DNA of 64,000 bases, taken from contig NC_011529.1 of NCBI RefSeq assembly GCF_000018365.1, forward strand, positions 248,001-312,000. The letters run 5' to 3'. The stretch's first letter is position 1, and each line of letters starts with the position of its first letter. The stretch is from Thermococcus onnurineus NA1. Lineage in GTDB: Archaea > Methanobacteriota_B > Thermococci > Thermococcales > Thermococcaceae. The position numbers and the translations under genes are program-made. The notes beneath the pieces were generated by a model, which worked only from the letters and a program-made list of their open reading frames with translations, ran no database searches and was not told where the DNA came from. Below are positions 8,805 to 17,570 of this stretch, piece by piece.

Positions 8805-10000
8805 GGATTCCGGAGGATGTTAGGAAGGACATACCTCTTACAAATGAGGTGATTTACTTCGACAACACCGCCACTTCACTCACGCCGAAGCCAGTTGTTG
8901 AGGCCATGGACGAGTACTACCTGAAGTACCGCGCCAACGTTCACAGAGGCGTTCACAGGCTCTCCCAGATGGCGACTCACAAGTATGAGGAGTCCAGAAA
9001 GATCGTTGCGGACTTCATTGGAGCCAAGTTCGAAGAAATAGTCTTCACAAAGAACACGAGCGAGAGCCTTAATTTAGTTGCCCTTGGCCTGGGGCACATA
9101 TTCAAGAGGGGCGACAAAATCGTGACTACCCCCTACGAGCACCACTCCGATCTGCTCCCCTGGCAGCGTCTGGCCACGAAACTCGGCCTTAAGCTGGAGT
9201 TCATAGAAGGTGACGACGAAGGCAACCTTGATTTAAGCGATGCGGAAAAGAAGATAAAAGGAGCAAAGCTTGTCGCTGTTCAGCACGTCTCGAACGCGCT
9301 GGGAGTGATCCATGAGGTGGAAGAGCTTGGAAAGATCGCCAAGGATGAAGGCGCGATATTCGTAGTCGACGCCGCCCAGAGCGCCGGCCATATGGAGGTT
9401 AACGTTAAGAAGCTCCACGCGGACTTTTTGGCTTTCTCCGGCCACAAGGGACCCATGGGACCGACTGGAATAGGTGTGCTCTACATCAGGGAAGAGTTCT
9501 TTGATACATTCGAACCGCCCCTCATAGGCGGTGGGACTATTGAGGACGTTAGTCTAGACGGCTATAAGCTCACAGAGCCGCCAGAGCGCTTCGAGGCCGG
9601 GACGCCGAACATAGGTGGTGCTATAGGCCTCGCAGCAGGAATCCGCTACATCGAGAGGATTGGGCTGGGCAGAATCGAGAGGCAGGAGCACAAGCTTGTT
9701 AAGAGAACCACCGAAGGCCTCGACGAGCTCGAGGTCCCGTGGTATGGACCGAGGAACCTGAAGAAACATGCAGGAGTCGTAAGCTTCAATGTGCCTGGGC
9801 TTCACCCCCACGACGTCGCTGCTATACTCGATGACCACAGCATAATGGTCCGCTCCGGCCACCACTGTGCTTTGCCGGTGATGAAAAAGCTTGGAATAAA
9901 CGGGACGGTGAGGGCTTCATTCCATGTCTACAACAGCCTCGAAGAGGTCGAAACTTTCCTCGGAGTCATGGAGGAGCTGGTAAAAGGTCTGAAGACTTAA
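8801..10000 (+). CDS. cysteine desulfurase, SufS/CsdA type
   Basis: 399 aa PLP-dependent class V aminotransferase fold. The PLP lysine is K216 in SGHKGPMGPTG, and the persulfide-forming cysteine is C356 in RSGHHCALPV. It releases sulfur from cysteine for iron-sulfur clusters or thiolation. The SufS-like SGHK and RSGHHC motifs and the length fit group II enzymes. It is translationally coupled to the small TBP-like protein and lies next to the hyp genes; hydrogenase assembly also needs iron-sulfur clusters, which may explain the proximity. Confidence 0.92.
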   Translation: MRIPEDVRKDIPLTNEVIYFDNTATSLTPKPVVEAMDEYYLKYRANVHRGVHRLSQMATHKYEESRKIVADFIGAKFEEIVFTKNTSESLNLVALGLGHIFKRGDKIVTTPYEHHSDLLPWQRLATKLGLKLEFIEGDDEGNLDLSDAEKKIKGAKLVAVQHVSNALGVIHEVEELGKIAKDEGAIFVVDAAQSAGHMEVNVKKLHADFLAFSGHKGPMGPTGIGVLYIREEFFDTFEPPLIGGGTIEDVSLDGYKLTEPPERFEAGTPNIGGAIGLAAGIRYIERIGLGRIERQEHKLVKRTTEGLDELEVPWYGPRNLKKHAGVVSFNVPGLHPHDVAAILDDHSIMVRSGHHCALPVMKKLGINGTVRASFHVYNSLEEVETFLGVMEELVKGLKT

Positions 10001-10041
10001 TGCCCTTTCTCTATGTTTATTTCTATGCCTGAGAGACCTAT

Positions 10042-11178
10042 CTAAATAACCCTCACCATTCGTTCCATCCAGGGGCTTACACGAACCCTGATGTAACCCC
10101 TGAGCTTCTCATCGACCTCTTTATCACCGGTATATACCCTAATGGTACCTTTTTCAATCTTTGAAGGCGTCGCAACGACGATTATGTTCTCCTTTGGAAT
10201 GCGCCTCAGGACTTCTGGAGAAAACTGCTGGTTGCCCCTGCCAAAGAGGAATCCGAGACCTCCGATCACAGTGACAACTATCCTGGGATTTCTGTCAGCA
10301 AACTCCAGAAGGTCTTTCTCGGTGGCATCTTTAACTAAAAGCTCAGCCTCTCCGTCCTTCACCTGGACTACGTCGACACCAAGAAGGGTTCCCTCTATAC
10401 CGAGCTTCTCCTTTATCCTCTTTACCGTCGAGCCAGCACCGAGGAAGTAAATCCCATCACTTTCAAGGATTTCCTCGGCCAATGCCTCGGCTATAGCTTC
10501 AAGCTCTTCCTCCTCGTCGAGTGGGGTCGCTTCCTTGCTCCCCTGGACAAGGGTCTCGACGTAGGGGACGAGGGCCCTTCCATAGAGCCTTGCTTTAACC
10601 TCATCGTGGCGATAAGCGTTTTCGTCTATGTCATTAACTTCCCTCTCCACGAGCTTTGCCCGCCCCCTGAGCCACTCCACGAGAACCCTGGCGGCATCCT
10701 CCGGGGAGGTTGCAAAAACTCCCGAGTACATCTTGACGCCGGTAGGAATTCCTAGAATCGGAACCTTCTCATCGACGGCCGAGTGAACGTCCCTTGCCGT
10801 TCCATCTCCGCCAGCGAAGATTATGAGCTCAGCCTTCCCGAGCATGCGCTTGGCGAGCTCTCGCGTGTCTTCCGAACTTGTATCCGGTATCTTAACTCCA
10901 AGGATTTCACGAGGGCTTATTTCCCTGTGTTGTATCACCTCGAAGGGGAAGTTGAACTCCCTCAAAACATCCTCACCGAGACCATTTGGCCCGGTCAGGA
11001 ACTCTATCGAGCGGGCTTCTTCATAGTGGGAAAGCTCTCTCAGGAAAAGCCTGACCAGATCAGAAGCTACCGGTCTCGCACCGCGCTTAATCGCTTCCTC
11101 AACGACTCCGTCGGTGCCCTTCAGGGCAACCCTGCCTCCCATGCCTGCTATGGGGTTAATGATCAGTCCAACTTTCAT
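10042..11178 (-). CDS. ATP-NAD kinase family protein
   Basis: 378 aa. The N-terminus INPIAGMGGRVALKGTDG and the later FAGGDGTARDVHSAV (GGDG motif) place it in the NAD kinase/diacylglycerol kinase-like fold, in the archaeal/AcoX-like branch often annotated ATP-NAD kinase. It probably phosphorylates NAD or a related nucleotide, but the substrate is not fixed by the sequence. It lies 4 bp downstream of the potassium channel gene in the same direction, so the two are likely co-transcribed. Confidence 0.82.
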   Translation of the reverse strand: MKVGLIINPIAGMGGRVALKGTDGVVEEAIKRGARPVASDLVRLFLRELSHYEEARSIEFLTGPNGLGEDVLREFNFPFEVIQHREISPREILGVKIPDTSSEDTRELAKRMLGKAELIIFAGGDGTARDVHSAVDEKVPILGIPTGVKMYSGVFATSPEDAARVLVEWLRGRAKLVEREVNDIDENAYRHDEVKARLYGRALVPYVETLVQGSKEATPLDEEEELEAIAEALAEEILESDGIYFLGAGSTVKRIKEKLGIEGTLLGVDVVQVKDGEAELLVKDATEKDLLEFADRNPRIVVTVIGGLGFLFGRGNQQFSPEVLRRIPKENIIVVATPSKIEKGTIRVYTGDKEVDEKLRGYIRVRVSPWMERMVRVI

Positions 11179-11182
11179 AGAC

Positions 11183-12628
11183 TCACCTCATGTACTTCCT
11201 GGCAAAGACTGTAAGGAACACTGCCCACATGAACATTCCGAACAGCGCCTCGACAGACGCTATAATCCTGCCCACTCCCACTGGATGGTAGTCGCCATAG
11301 CCAAGAGTGGTGGCGGTCACAACGCTGAAGTACTCATAGTCAAGGAACCCCATGTTACCTGAAACGCCTTCCACGCTCTGGGTTAAGAAGAAGAGGAGTG
11401 GGAAGAAGACGTTAACGGCCGCGAGCCATATCAGTATCGGCCTTTTCCAGTCCATTCCGTACTTGCATGTCAAATCGGCGAAGAGCCATTCAAAGGTCGC
11501 TTCCAGCTTCAGCAGGACCTTCTTAATTCCCCTCACCCTCGCTGTGAGGCGAGACTGCCTTCTGGAAACCATTTCTTTGTAATAGTACTCATCGGCACGC
11601 TCTAGATCACCGTTCCGTTCCCAGCTAGTTCTTGCTATCCTGTAGAATATCTCCGCCATCCTTGGGTTGCTGAAGCGGCAGTCCTCAACGACGACGAAGC
11701 CTTGAACGCTTAGCTCGAGGGGAAGGTGGGGCAGAACCGTCACGTTCCAGGTGGCATCGCCGTAGAAGCCAACCCTTCTGAAAATGAAGTTACCCATCAC
11801 GGTGACGTGAACGAACTCGGGGGACTTTATCCTGCCGCCAAGAATTTCAGCGTGACCAAAGACGTTGAGGTTTTCAAGGACGAGCTGGCCGTGGAAGTGT
11901 CTCACGCTCAGCCTGACCTGCCTCTTAAAGCGCGCGGATTGGTCAAACCTGACGTTCCTGAAGGCGAGTACCGTTGCCTTTACACTCCTCTCCGACGAGC
12001 CAGAGGGCGTTATGCCATGCTCCTCGAGGATACGCCTCATAAGTGGATACCTGACGTTCACACCTATTCTGCGAATGTTATCCAGATTGCTAAGCTCTAT
12101 CCTGCCCGTTGCCGTCTTTCTCTCACCGTATTCCTCCTCACTCTTCTCAGCCTTTCCAACGTACTCTGTCGAATTAATCATTAGATACCTGACACTCGAG
12201 TTCCTGACATACATCGAGTTCGAGAACTTTACGCGGAGGATGTTGAGGCCAAAGACATTGGAACTATGGACAAGGAGCGTTCCGACCTTACTCTCAAAGA
12301 CGACTATTCTACCTGCGTAGGAGTTGTAGAAAGTAATTCCCGGAACTGTGACGTCGTCAAATAGGATTGTCTTAATCCGCGAGTTTTTGAAGACTATCGG
12401 TTTTTCAGCCCGGAAATTACTTATTTTAGCTTCATACAGGTAGACACTCTCAAAGTATGTCTGACCCTCCTTCAACCTCTTGAGAAAGGCTTCCTCTTTG
12501 ATGCGCTTTATATCCTCCCCGAACAGGCGTTCGCCCTCGTCGTAGGAGATATGGAGGGCGCAGTACTTAGAGCCTTCAAGGGATTTCAACCTGCACTTTT
12601 TACCGTTTTCGTAGGTATACTCGCACAT
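11183..12628 (-). CDS. two-TM potassium channel with zinc-finger and beta-repeat N-terminus
   Basis: About 481 aa. The C-terminal 110 residues form a minimal K+ channel: TM1 (PILIWLAAVNVFFPLLFFL), a pore loop with the selectivity filter TTLGYGDYHP, and TM2. The N-terminus has a cysteine/histidine cluster (CEYTYENGKKC, then CALH) like a short zinc finger. Between these, about 250 residues of short repeating beta-type segments (FKNSRIKTILFDDV, VHSSNVFGLNIL and similar) look like a pentapeptide-like or right-handed beta-helix domain, probably cytoplasmic. The ATG at 12628 is preferred because GGGGGAG is just upstream. The gating ligand is unknown. Confidence 0.82.
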   Translation of the reverse strand: MCEYTYENGKKCRLKSLEGSKYCALHISYDEGERLFGEDIKRIKEEAFLKRLKEGQTYFESVYLYEAKISNFRAEKPIVFKNSRIKTILFDDVTVPGITFYNSYAGRIVVFESKVGTLLVHSSNVFGLNILRVKFSNSMYVRNSSVRYLMINSTEYVGKAEKSEEEYGERKTATGRIELSNLDNIRRIGVNVRYPLMRRILEEHGITPSGSSERSVKATVLAFRNVRFDQSARFKRQVRLSVRHFHGQLVLENLNVFGHAEILGGRIKSPEFVHVTVMGNFIFRRVGFYGDATWNVTVLPHLPLELSVQGFVVVEDCRFSNPRMAEIFYRIARTSWERNGDLERADEYYYKEMVSRRQSRLTARVRGIKKVLLKLEATFEWLFADLTCKYGMDWKRPILIWLAAVNVFFPLLFFLTQSVEGVSGNMGFLDYEYFSVVTATTLGYGDYHPVGVGRIIASVEALFGMFMWAVFLTVFARKYMR

Positions 12629-12692
12629 GGCTCCCCCAAATAAACTCATCTGGCAACTAATTAAGTTTTCTCCTGCTTTCCATAGTTCTCAT

Positions 12693-13037
12693 CTAGAACT
12701 TCTTCCCGTTATAGTCCAGCTCTATCAGCAGACTTCTCCTCAAAAGCTCCTCAACGACGCTCCAGTCAGCATGGGCCTTTCTCAGGAGTTCCCTAACGGC
12801 CTCCTCACGCATAGGATGAACAGTGGTGATGCTCAGTATGTCCTCCTCAACGTTGCCCGGGAAAGCGAAAGCGTTGCCTTCGTGGTCTATGAGTATCCCA
12901 CAGGATTCAGCGGGGGCCTCGTGGGAATAGCTATGTAAGCTTTGTCCGGATCTAGCCCCCAGGAACTCGGCGATTCCCCTGGACTCATCACTGTAATCCA
13001 CGTTGGTTTGGCCTAAAAGCGTATAAACTTTGCTCAC
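12693..13037 (-). CDS. conserved hypothetical protein
   Basis: 114 aa, not recognised. It has no signal peptide or membrane segment. The N-terminal half contains a Ser/His-rich stretch (SLHSYSHEAPAESCG) and the C-terminal part looks helical, ending in a short beta hairpin (LLIELDYNGKKF) that could belong to a small winged helix. Its start overlaps the stop of the upstream DUF4405 gene by 4 bp, so the two are translationally coupled, and its role is probably linked to that membrane protein. Confidence 0.65.
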   Translation of the reverse strand: MSKVYTLLGQTNVDYSDESRGIAEFLGARSGQSLHSYSHEAPAESCGILIDHEGNAFAFPGNVEEDILSITTVHPMREEAVRELLRKAHADWSVVEELLRRSLLIELDYNGKKF

Positions 13038-13276
13038 GAACGGAGCTTCCTGAAGTAGGCCTTCATCGCGGACCAGTTGAGGGCTATGTGGACAAACGAC
13101 AGCCCGAAGAAGGCAAAGCCTAGGTATGTGTGGAGGGTATCGGCCAGACTAACCGGCAAGGTTAGCCCGAATTGAGCTGCCAGTGGAGCAATCAGAAGTA
13201 TTATTCCCGTTATTCCTGTAATTAACCATAGGGCAAAGAGGGTGAGTGAAACCCACATCCTCAGCTTATAGCTCAT
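13034..13276 (-). CDS. small membrane protein, DUF4405-like
   Basis: 80 aa with two or three hydrophobic helices. Two histidines lie in the membrane part (TLHTYLGFAFF and LSFVHIALNW), the arrangement seen in DUF4405 proteins, which resemble small cytochrome b-type haem-binding membrane proteins. Haem binding is an inference and is uncertain in a Thermococcales cell. It sits between a secreted protein gene and a soluble hypothetical in a three-gene leftward operon. Confidence 0.7.
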   Translation of the reverse strand: MSYKLRMWVSLTLFALWLITGITGIILLIAPLAAQFGLTLPVSLADTLHTYLGFAFFGLSFVHIALNWSAMKAYFRKLRS

Positions 13277-13280
13277 GACG

Positions 13281-14072
13281 CTACCCCCTTACAAACCTCT
13301 GGCCATTTATGATTATGATGTCGGCCTTCAGCTCGCCATTTTCATAGCTCGCGAAGACTTCAACCCTATCCCCAACGTGGAGAAGGAGAAGCATGTCTTT
13401 CCAGTTGTATTCAGCCCCATCTGGTCCCGTCCACTTACCCCTCACCGCTATCGTCTGCCCCTCCACGACAAAATAGCGGTCAACCAAGTTGACCTCCTCA
13501 ACGATGCCTGTGATGTTCAAAGTCGTGACGTTGAGCACTTCCTCGGGATTCGTCACGGTGAGATTGATATCCTCAGGGGGCTGTCCTATGTAGAACCCGA
13601 TGGTTACCCTTTCCTCAGTACCGTAAGGACAGCCACTGCCGTATTTAAACACAACGTCAAGGGTGCCGTTGCCGAGAACTCTGACGGTGTACTGCCTGAA
13701 AGCTGTGTACGGATCAAGGAGCTCCGTCTCAGTCTCGTTGATGACCTCAACGTTTTCGGGATTCTCCGTAACTATCTCCCAATCAGAGTACGGACAGGGC
13801 TGGGCGTGCTTGAACTTGACGGTGACGTTAAGGAGGACTTCAGTCCCAGGCTCAGGAACGTAGGCTTCAGCTGGAATCACGCACAGCAGGTCCGAGCCCT
13901 CATGAGAAACTGCAGATCCGGCGTAGATGACTCCGTTTGATGCGATTATCGAGGAATTAGACGGAAGAACTGAGGTGGTGCTCGAGAGCTTTCCCTCTCC
14001 CCATTTAACCACGAAGGGCAGAGCCGTAAAGAGGATGCACAGGATGAATGCCGCGATAAGTTTCCGCTCCAT
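13281..14072 (-). CDS. exported protein of unknown function
   Basis: 263 aa. It begins with a signal or anchor helix (LIAAFILCILFTALPFVV), followed by a Ser/Thr/Asn-rich linker and beta-rich segments with several NxT/NxS sites, as expected for a protein on the outer face. The last 80 residues (LNVTTLNITGIVEEVNLVDRYFVVEG...) look like an OB-fold domain. No enzyme motif is visible. It is the first gene of the leftward operon with the DUF4405 protein and is divergent from the metal-uptake cluster at 14215. Confidence 0.72.
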   Translation of the reverse strand: MERKLIAAFILCILFTALPFVVKWGEGKLSSTTSVLPSNSSIIASNGVIYAGSAVSHEGSDLLCVIPAEAYVPEPGTEVLLNVTVKFKHAQPCPYSDWEIVTENPENVEVINETETELLDPYTAFRQYTVRVLGNGTLDVVFKYGSGCPYGTEERVTIGFYIGQPPEDINLTVTNPEEVLNVTTLNITGIVEEVNLVDRYFVVEGQTIAVRGKWTGPDGAEYNWKDMLLLLHVGDRVEVFASYENGELKADIIIINGQRFVRG

Positions 14073-14132
14073 ACAGTGAAATCTTACATATGAAAGAGGA
14101 TTTAAGCTTTTCGATCATGACCTAATTTTCGC

Positions 14133-14146
14133 AAACATTAGTGTTT
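14133..14146. promoter_or_regulatory. inverted repeat AAACA-N4-TGTTT in the divergent promoter region
   Basis: Two 5-bp complementary arms separated by TTAG lie between the divergent genes at 14072 and 14215. A second inverted repeat, CCCA-TATG-TGGG, is at 14183-14194, just upstream of the start of the lipoprotein gene. These are candidate operators for a metal- or redox-responsive regulator of the uptake cluster. There is no direct evidence for binding. Confidence 0.3.
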
Positions 14147-14214
14147 AACTTTAACATTTTTATTTACGCAAACGTTTAAATTCCCATATGTGGGTAATCC
14201 TCCGGTGAGCCTTA

Positions 14215-15825
14215 ATGAGAAAGTACCTAGCCCCGCTTTTAATTGGAGTTTTGTTGCTCAGCGTGATTTCAAGCGGATGTATCGGAGAAAAGAATATCAC
14301 AGCCTCAAATACAAGCCCCACTTCGGCAACCCCCACCCCGTCTGAAAACAGCGAGGTTGTGCTGACACTGATTGGGCCTAGTGGAGAAAAGAGCCTGACG
14401 CTCGAAGGCCTCAAAAGCCTGCCTCAGATCGAAGGCAAAGGCGGATACAAAACAAAGATGGGCTCGATAAGAGGAGTTGGCACTTATAAGGGTGTTTCCC
14501 TAAAAGAGCTGCTCGAGCTCGTTGGTGGCCTCTCACCGGACTACAACGTTAGGATAGTTGCCGCCGATGGCTACTCCGTTGTAGTGAGCTACGATTTTGT
14601 CCTTGGAAAGGGAATTGACACCATGGACGAAAATGGAAACCCCACAGAGGGAAGCGTCGTACCCATAATAGCCTACGAGTTCAACGGAGAGCCAATAACC
14701 TTTGAGCTCGATGGGAAAGTTTACCCCATACAGATCGCTCTTGTCGGCGATGATGGATGCATAACTCCGGGCAACCTATGGGTTAAAGCAGTTACAAGGA
14801 TAGAAGTAATTAAACCATCGTATGTCAGCACCGGGACTAACGAAGAACCGAAAACCGGGTATATAACTGTCACCGATTTTAGAGGGAAGGAAGTAAAAGT
14901 CTCACAGCCAGTAAACAGAATCGTTGCCATTTACGGACTCGCTGCACAAATGGTCTACCTAATAGGCGAAGGTGAAAAAATCGTTGGCGGAACTCCGATG
15001 GTTGTGAGCGACAGCTTCATTCAGCTGATTGATCCAGATGCAAAGGACAGAGTAATCTTAGCGGGTGACCCAACGAGTGCCAACGTGGAGGAAATTAAAA
15101 AGCTCAATCCAGACGTTGTTTTTACCGCGGCTTGGGGAGATGAGCGGGTCAACGAGCAGATAGAAAGTCTCGGTATCCCAGTCATAGCCCTTGATCTGGA
15201 AACCGTTGAGAGCTACCTTAAGAGCCTCGAGATAATTGGCAAGGTTCTCGGAAAGAGGAACGAAGTCAAGGAGATAACAAAATACTACGTAAACGCTATG
15301 GAGCGGATAACAAACAAAACGTCAAAGTTCAGCGAAGACCAGAAGCCAAGGGTTCTCCTGGTCATGTACAGCATGAAGAGCAAGGCCTTTAAGGCTCCAG
15401 GTCAGGAATACTTCCAGAACAGGTTAATCGAGATGGCCGGAGGAATAAGCGTTTCCAAGGAACTGCCGGGAGGGTGGAACGTAATAAACATTGAGCAGGT
15501 TGCGGAGTGGAACCCCGACGTTATAATAGTCGTAGGTTACTCTCCAGTTTACCCGAGCACGAAGATAAAGGAAGACATCCTCAATGACCCAGCATGGGGG
15601 CAGATAAGGGCCGTGAAAGAGGGTAAAATCTACGCTATGCCAAACGACGGGGAGAGCTGGGACTACCCGGCTCCAAAGTGGATTCTCGGCCTCTACTGGA
15701 CGGCAAAAGTTCTGCATCCAGAACTTTTCAGCGACTTGGACATAATGAAAGAAGCCAACGACTTCTACGAGAGGTTCTTCGGGATAAGCATCAACGATGT
15801 ATCGCTGGTTGGTGATATAAGTTGA
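14215..15825 (+). CDS. lipoprotein: molybdopterin-oxidoreductase-like domain fused to ABC substrate-binding domain
   Basis: 536 aa. The signal peptide ends in a lipobox (VISSGC), so it is anchored outside the membrane. Residues about 45-200 (LTLEGLKSLPQIEG, VSLKELLELVG, VRIVAADGYSVVVSYDFVL, GNLWVKAVTRIEV) resemble the sulfite-oxidase-type Oxidored_molyb fold, without the cofactor-binding cysteine. Residues about 220-530 are a BtuF/FhuD-type periplasmic-binding domain (VTDFRGKEVKVSQPVNRIVAIYG, EQVAEWNPDVIIVVGY). The following permease and ATPase complete an importer of the vitamin B12/iron-siderophore type. The true ligand may be a metal chelate; the extra domain may help to capture it. Confidence 0.85.
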   Translation: MRKYLAPLLIGVLLLSVISSGCIGEKNITASNTSPTSATPTPSENSEVVLTLIGPSGEKSLTLEGLKSLPQIEGKGGYKTKMGSIRGVGTYKGVSLKELLELVGGLSPDYNVRIVAADGYSVVVSYDFVLGKGIDTMDENGNPTEGSVVPIIAYEFNGEPITFELDGKVYPIQIALVGDDGCITPGNLWVKAVTRIEVIKPSYVSTGTNEEPKTGYITVTDFRGKEVKVSQPVNRIVAIYGLAAQMVYLIGEGEKIVGGTPMVVSDSFIQLIDPDAKDRVILAGDPTSANVEEIKKLNPDVVFTAAWGDERVNEQIESLGIPVIALDLETVESYLKSLEIIGKVLGKRNEVKEITKYYVNAMERITNKTSKFSEDQKPRVLLVMYSMKSKAFKAPGQEYFQNRLIEMAGGISVSKELPGGWNVINIEQVAEWNPDVIIVVGYSPVYPSTKIKEDILNDPAWGQIRAVKEGKIYAMPNDGESWDYPAPKWILGLYWTAKVLHPELFSDLDIMKEANDFYERFFGISINDVSLVGDIS

Positions 15826-16766
15826 AGCGCTTCGTTTTTCTTTATTTCATTGTTTTCATTAGTTCCTTGTTCGTGGGAAGATTCGCATTCAGTCCCTTCA
15901 ACATGGACGAGCTAGCCAAGACCATACTAGTTGACGTGAGGCTGCCAAGGATCGTGGCGGCTTCCCTCGTCGGCGCTTCGCTCTCCTTGGCTGGACTGGC
16001 CTTCCAGAACGTCTTCAGGAACTATCTCGCCGGCCCGAACATTCTGGGCGTGACCAGCGGTGCAGCCTTCGGTGCCGTCGTCGCGATAATGCTCTTCTCA
16101 TTCAATCCATATTTCGTCCAGATGTTCGCCTTCGTTTTTGGCATTGCCGCCGTCTTCGTTGCCTACAAAATGAGCAGACTTGTTGGAAACGGCATAGTTG
16201 GGCTTCTACTGGCGGGAATAGCCGTTTCAGCTTTCTTCTCAGCACTCGTCGGCATGGCAAAGTATCTGGCGGATCCATACGACCAGCTCCCCACCATAGT
16301 GTTCTGGCTCCTCGGGAGCTTCGCTGGAATCAGATGGGTTGACTTGAGGTTCTTCTCCATCCCAATGATTATCGGGATAGCCGGTCTTATCCTCCTCCGC
16401 TGGGCGTTTAATGTACTCTCTCTGGGGGAAGAGGAAGCAAAAGCCCTCGGAATGAACGTCTCCCTATATAAAAAGCTCGTGATTGGACTGGCAGCGCTGG
16501 CAGTTTCGGCTGCAACAGCCGTGAGTGGGATAATCAGCTGGGTCGGTCTCGTCTCACCCCATATAGCCAGGCTCTTAGTCGGCTACGACAACAGGAAGCT
16601 TGTTCCAGCGTCGGCATTTACAGGTGCGATACTGCTCGTGATCTGCGACGACATAGCAAGAACACTGACTCCAGCAGAGCTTCCCTTGGGCGTTGTGACT
16701 TCACTGATTGGAGCACCGATTCTGGTGGCAATACTCGCCAGGAGGAGAGAGCATGCTAAGGGTTGA
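15822..16766 (+). CDS. ABC transporter permease, FecCD/BtuC family
   Basis: 314 aa, highly hydrophobic with about nine or ten membrane helices. Typical FecCD motifs are LAGLAFQNVFRNYLAGPNILG, GAAFGAVVAI, and the ATPase-contact region near EEAKALGMNV. The start overlaps the end of the binding-protein gene by 4 bp, and the end overlaps the ATPase start by 14 bp, so the three are translated as one unit. It forms the membrane channel of a metal-chelate importer. Confidence 0.93.
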   Translation: MKRFVFLYFIVFISSLFVGRFAFSPFNMDELAKTILVDVRLPRIVAASLVGASLSLAGLAFQNVFRNYLAGPNILGVTSGAAFGAVVAIMLFSFNPYFVQMFAFVFGIAAVFVAYKMSRLVGNGIVGLLLAGIAVSAFFSALVGMAKYLADPYDQLPTIVFWLLGSFAGIRWVDLRFFSIPMIIGIAGLILLRWAFNVLSLGEEEAKALGMNVSLYKKLVIGLAALAVSAATAVSGIISWVGLVSPHIARLLVGYDNRKLVPASAFTGAILLVICDDIARTLTPAELPLGVVTSLIGAPILVAILARRREHAKG

Positions 16767-17532
16767 GAACCTGGAATTCTCCTACCGCAACGGCAAGGTA
16801 CTCAAAGGGGTCACACTTGAACTCGAAAAAGGCGTTGGATGTCTCCTCGGGCCCAATGGGGCAGGAAAATCAACGCTCCTGAAGTGCATCGCGGGGATTT
16901 TAAGGCCGCAGTCCGGAAAGATAGAGCTCGATGGAACCGACTTAGTCGGCCTGAGCTTCAGAGAGCGGGCAAGGCTCGTTTCATACGCTCCCCAAGAGTT
17001 CTCAATAAACTTCCCCTACACGGTTTTTGAGGTCGTACTCATGGGACGCAGCCCCCACGCGAACCTGCTCACTGGGCCGGGGGACGAAGATGAGGAGAAG
17101 ACCATGAAGGCCCTCAGAGCTCTTGGAATCGAAGAGCTGAAGGACAGACCGTTTACCTCGCTGAGCGGAGGTCAGAAGAGGCTGGTGCTCATAGCCAGGG
17201 CCCTCGCACAGGGAGGAAGGCTAATCATATTTGACGAGCCAACGTCGTTCCTTGACTTCAAAAATCAGCTCCTCGTTCTTTCGGTCATTGAAAAAATCGC
17301 CAAAAAGCTTGGAAAGCTGGTTCTCCTATCACTCCACGATCCGAACCTGGCTCTTCTGTTCTGCGATGAGGTATTCCTGATGAAGGAGGGCAAGGTTCTG
17401 ATGCACGGCAAAGCCGAAGATGTCATCAACGAGGATACGATGAGCATCCTCTACAACCTACGGGTCAGGCTTGTAAATGTTGACGGACAGCCAATCGTCG
17501 TTCCAGAGAAAGAAAAGCACGGCAAGATTTAA
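16753..17532 (+). CDS. ABC transporter ATP-binding protein, FepC/BtuD type
   Basis: About 259 aa. Walker A GPNGAGKST, signature LSGGQKRLVLIARAL, Walker B LIIFDEPTSFLD, and a switch histidine in SLHDPNLAL are all present. The ATG at 16753 gives a normal N-terminus (MLRVENLEFSYRNGK). It powers the adjacent FecCD-type permease. Confidence 0.94.
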   Translation: MLRVENLEFSYRNGKVLKGVTLELEKGVGCLLGPNGAGKSTLLKCIAGILRPQSGKIELDGTDLVGLSFRERARLVSYAPQEFSINFPYTVFEVVLMGRSPHANLLTGPGDEDEEKTMKALRALGIEELKDRPFTSLSGGQKRLVLIARALAQGGRLIIFDEPTSFLDFKNQLLVLSVIEKIAKKLGKLVLLSLHDPNLALLFCDEVFLMKEGKVLMHGKAEDVINEDTMSILYNLRVRLVNVDGQPIVVPEKEKHGKI

Positions 17533-17570
17533 AGCTGAATTCAAGAAGCCCTCGTAGGGAGAGGAGCGCG

